Assembly: GCA_022823105.1 (NCBI GenBank)
Contig: JAJDXU010000042.1
Coordinates: 1-7,093 of the forward strand
Direction: 5' to 3'
DNA from: Dehalococcoidia bacterium
GTDB lineage: Bacteria; Chloroflexota; Dehalococcoidia; Lucifugimonadales; UBA3495
Length of the DNA stretch: 7,093 nt
In this document: positions 5,764-7,093 of the stretch, in pieces
Layout: the number at the start of each line of letters is the position of its first letter
Numbering within the stretch: position 1 is the stretch's first letter
The notes under the pieces: model-generated
Database searches by the model: none
Seen by the model: only the letters and a program-made list of their open reading frames with translations
What the model was told of the DNA's origin: nothing
Translations under genes and position numbers: made by a program

Positions 5764-5795
5764 TCCTGGATTCCGGCTTTCGCCGGAATGACGGG
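5764..5795. repeat. REP-like palindromic element between two minus-strand genes
   Basis: ATTCCGGC (5770-5777) and GCCGGAAT (5782-5789) form a perfect 8-bp stem with a 4-nt loop that reads GAAA on the minus strand, a GNRA-type tetraloop. The flanks TCCTGG and GACGGG match the widely dispersed short palindromes whose accidental translation gives SFRRKPESR-like peptides; the minus strand here indeed reads PSFRRKPESR in one frame. It fills most of the 53-bp gap between the hotdog gene and the small gene and would form an RNA hairpin in their shared transcript. Genome-wide copy number cannot be judged from this window. Confidence 0.65.
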
Positions 5796-5799
5796 AGGG

Positions 5800-6360
5800 T
5801 TAGTCGGCCGGGGGCACGAAGGGATATGGGATCGGCGGCCCGTCCTTGAGCGGCAGCACCACCGTGGCAGTGCCGGGCATGCTCTCGATGCCGTCCTGGG
5901 TTTTCATGCCGATTTCCAGCTCGATGAAACCCATCCGGTCCTTTTCGTACTTGCTGGTCACCCGACCCCACATGATCAGGATGTCCCCCGGCACCAGCAT
6001 GGCCCGGTGCTCGAAACGCGCCTTCCAGGGCCAGCCGTTGGGCAGCGTCCAGTCCTTGAGGTACTGGGGAACCACGCTCTGTTTCCACGAACCATGCACC
6101 AGGATGCTGGGGTTGCGGTCATGGTTCAGGCCGAAATCCAGATCGTAATGGATCCGGTGGAAGTTCTCGATTGCCGCGCTCCACCGGAAGAGGTGGGTAG
6201 GCGTCGGCTTGTAGACGTACTTGGGCAGTTCGTCGCCCTCGTTAACGTCCTCGTAGTAGATCTGGGGCTTGTCGCGCAATGCGTCGGCGTCGGGCCGCTC
6301 GTTGCGCTGCCAGATCTCCTCAGCCTCCATGTTCAGGAGGTCGTCAAGCAGGGTGGTCAT
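5800..6360 (-). CDS. HTD2-like hotdog-fold acyl-CoA dehydratase/hydratase subunit (MaoC superfamily)
   Basis: Cytoplasmic hotdog-fold protein, 186 residues, expected to add water to, or remove it from, an enoyl/3-hydroxyacyl thioester. The core motif ENFHRIHYD (65-73) matches the N-x-H-R-I-H-Y-D signature of HTD2 and mesaconyl-C4-CoA-hydratase-like proteins. In that signature N66 stands five residues before H71, where classical (R)-hydratases have Asp (the GDxNPxH motif). LVHGSWK (87-93) is the following family helix start, and the C-terminal half (about 105-175) contains the strands of the hotdog. The first 30 residues are a helical extension before YYEDVNEGD. GGAG lies 7 nt before the ATG. 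It follows the FAS1-like gene by 51 bp; the two most likely form a heterodimer with this subunit carrying the catalytic residues. The substrate is unknown. Confidence 0.85.
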   Translation of the reverse strand: MTTLLDDLLNMEAEEIWQRNERPDADALRDKPQIYYEDVNEGDELPKYVYKPTPTHLFRWSAAIENFHRIHYDLDFGLNHDRNPSILVHGSWKQSVVPQYLKDWTLPNGWPWKARFEHRAMLVPGDILIMWGRVTSKYEKDRMGFIELEIGMKTQDGIESMPGTATVVLPLKDGPPIPYPFVPPAD

Positions 6361-6411
6361 GGCCTGTCTCCGATCATTTTCGTTGGGGGTCGAATCCGGA
6401 GTTGAGGTGGG

Positions 6412-6966
6412 TCAGCGGCGGATCGTCGACGCCCGCGTGATGCACAGCGTAACGTCGTTCTGATTCCAATAGCGCGTTTCCCGAGTGATGATCAGGAACG
6501 GCGTGCCGTCGCGCCCCAGCCGCTCGCGGATGTCGGAATAGCGGTTCTGGAAAAAAATCTTGTCCCCGATGCTGGGATACGCGAACACCTCGAGTTCGTT
6601 GCCCGCGTTGAGCACTCGCACCAGGTTGGTCGGCACCGGCGGCAACTCCCCAGGCCGCTCCACGGAACCGATGCCGTCGGACTCGGGGTTCTCCTCGAAC
6701 GCCGCCGTGATGGGGTCGCCCTGGTCGGGCCGGATGCGGCTGGCCAGGTAGCTGACCATGATGGGCGGCGCGATCAACTCACCGTAACGAGTGGACCTGG
6801 CGAAATCGTCGTCCCAGTAGCGCGGATCGGGGTCCATCAGGGCCTGCGTGAACCGGCGCATGTACTCGCCGTCCACCACGCCCCATGACTCTACGATATC
6901 CCCGCTGACGCCAATCATCGCCTGAACTTCAGGCGTCAGCGCGGTGGGAGGGGCTTGCTGTGTCAT
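6412..6966 (-). CDS. FAS1-like/MaoC N-domain dehydratase subunit
   Basis: Hotdog-fold protein of 184 residues, matching the MaoC N-terminal (FAS1-like dehydratase) domain family. Seen: the early YMRRFTQALMDPDPRYWDDDFARS segment (35-58), equivalent to the usual FAxAIGDPNPxYWDxxYA, followed by YGELIAPPIM (61-70), the very conserved APP turn of this domain. After a loop at about 78-110, strands such as NELEVFAYPSIGDKIFF (123-139) and FLIITRETRYWNQNDVTLCITRASTIRR (157-184) complete the fold. These domains usually act as the non-catalytic or substrate-binding half of a two-hotdog (R)-enoyl-CoA hydratase, and the second half is encoded 51 bp downstream. The ATG at 6966 has GGAG 9 nt upstream and lies about 35 nt from the predicted transcription start, so the start is well supported. 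It is the first gene of its unit. Confidence 0.87.
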   Translation of the reverse strand: MTQQAPPTALTPEVQAMIGVSGDIVESWGVVDGEYMRRFTQALMDPDPRYWDDDFARSTRYGELIAPPIMVSYLASRIRPDQGDPITAAFEENPESDGIGSVERPGELPPVPTNLVRVLNAGNELEVFAYPSIGDKIFFQNRYSDIRERLGRDGTPFLIITRETRYWNQNDVTLCITRASTIRR

Positions 6967-7007
6967 GACAAATTGCTCCGAAAATCGCGGATGCTGAACT
7001 GCCGAAA

Positions 7008-7036
7008 AGCCTAGCGCAGCCCGCCCGGTTCGTCAA
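7008..7036 (-). promoter_or_regulatory. Sigma70-type promoter of the minus-strand acyl-CoA cluster
   Basis: On the minus strand TTGACG (7036-7031) and TAGGCT (7013-7008) are separated by exactly 17 bp, a good match to -35/-10 consensus and spacing. Expected initiation near 7001 gives a leader of about 35 nt carrying the GGAG ribosome-binding site of the first gene. Sequence further upstream to the window edge (7037-7093) shows no supported gene. Confidence 0.6.
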
Positions 7037-7093
7037 TGCGATGGCTGCCTCACGCCAGGGCTATCGCATATGAAATCACTCACCTGTCACTCC

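Noticed and set aside
5747..6088. Upstream extension of the 89-residue minus-strand protein to 203 residues
   Set aside because: The extra residues overlap the HTD2-like gene out of frame and translate the REP-like hairpin (PSFRRKPESR). The ATG at 5746 has a good ribosome-binding site.
7070..7093. Possible start of a divergent plus-strand gene (ATGAAATCACTC...) at the right edge
   Set aside because: Only eight codons are visible, with no strong ribosome-binding site or promoter, so a gene cannot be supported.
1..7093. CRISPR array, tRNA, insertion sequence, toxin-antitoxin or defence genes
   Set aside because: No regularly spaced repeats, cloverleaf sequences, transposase motifs or small toxin/antitoxin pairs were found on either strand.

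Overview
The window is a GC-rich bacterial chromosomal segment with eight protein genes, one of them cut by the left edge. There are no RNA genes, phage genes, insertion sequences or CRISPR arrays that I can see. Gene content and style (a TrkH/TrkA potassium pair beside aromatic amino-acid and secretion genes, then two small hotdog-fold dehydratase subunits) would fit a Chloroflexota/SAR202-Dehalococcoidia-like environmental bacterium. That placement is inference only: nothing in the window is a taxonomic marker except the LeuRS fragment, which I could not search.

Layout, left to right. (1) Minus strand, 1-630: N-terminal 210 residues of leucyl-tRNA synthetase, running off the left edge, with tandem extended -10 promoter elements behind it. 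(2) 631-911: divergent intergenic region holding the leuS promoter elements, a perfect 7-bp hairpin and a good sigma70-type promoter for the plus-strand genes with a palindrome between its -35 and -10. (3) Plus strand, 912-5404: five tightly packed genes that look like one transcription unit: a TrkH/KtrB potassium-translocating subunit, a TrkA/KtrA RCK regulatory subunit, prephenate dehydratase (pheA), a short signal peptidase I and a YihY/BrkB-family membrane protein. Gaps are 5, 34 and 9 bp, and the last pair overlaps by 4 bp (ATGA). (4) 5405-5476: convergent intergenic spacer with an intrinsic terminator serving the minus strand. (5) Minus strand, 6966-5477: three genes read from a clear promoter at 7008-7036: a MaoC N-domain (FAS1-like) dehydratase subunit, an HTD2-like hotdog dehydratase subunit and an 89-residue protein resembling the DUF4242 family. 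A REP-like hairpin lies between the last two.

How the genes work together. The KtrB/KtrA pair should form a nucleotide-gated potassium uptake system. PheA, the signal peptidase and the YihY protein are metabolically unrelated passengers of the same unit, and their grouping looks like housekeeping co-transcription. The two hotdog subunits very probably pair as one (R)-specific enoyl-CoA hydratase/dehydratase acting on an unknown acyl-CoA, with the small protein as a possible accessory. I found no clear evidence of a new defence, mobile or RNA-based system. The points most worth a second look are the three-gene acyl-CoA cluster, the membrane-anchor-poor signal peptidase, the palindrome inside the ktrB promoter, and a cluster of rare ATA codons that spells a consensus -10 box ahead of ktrA.
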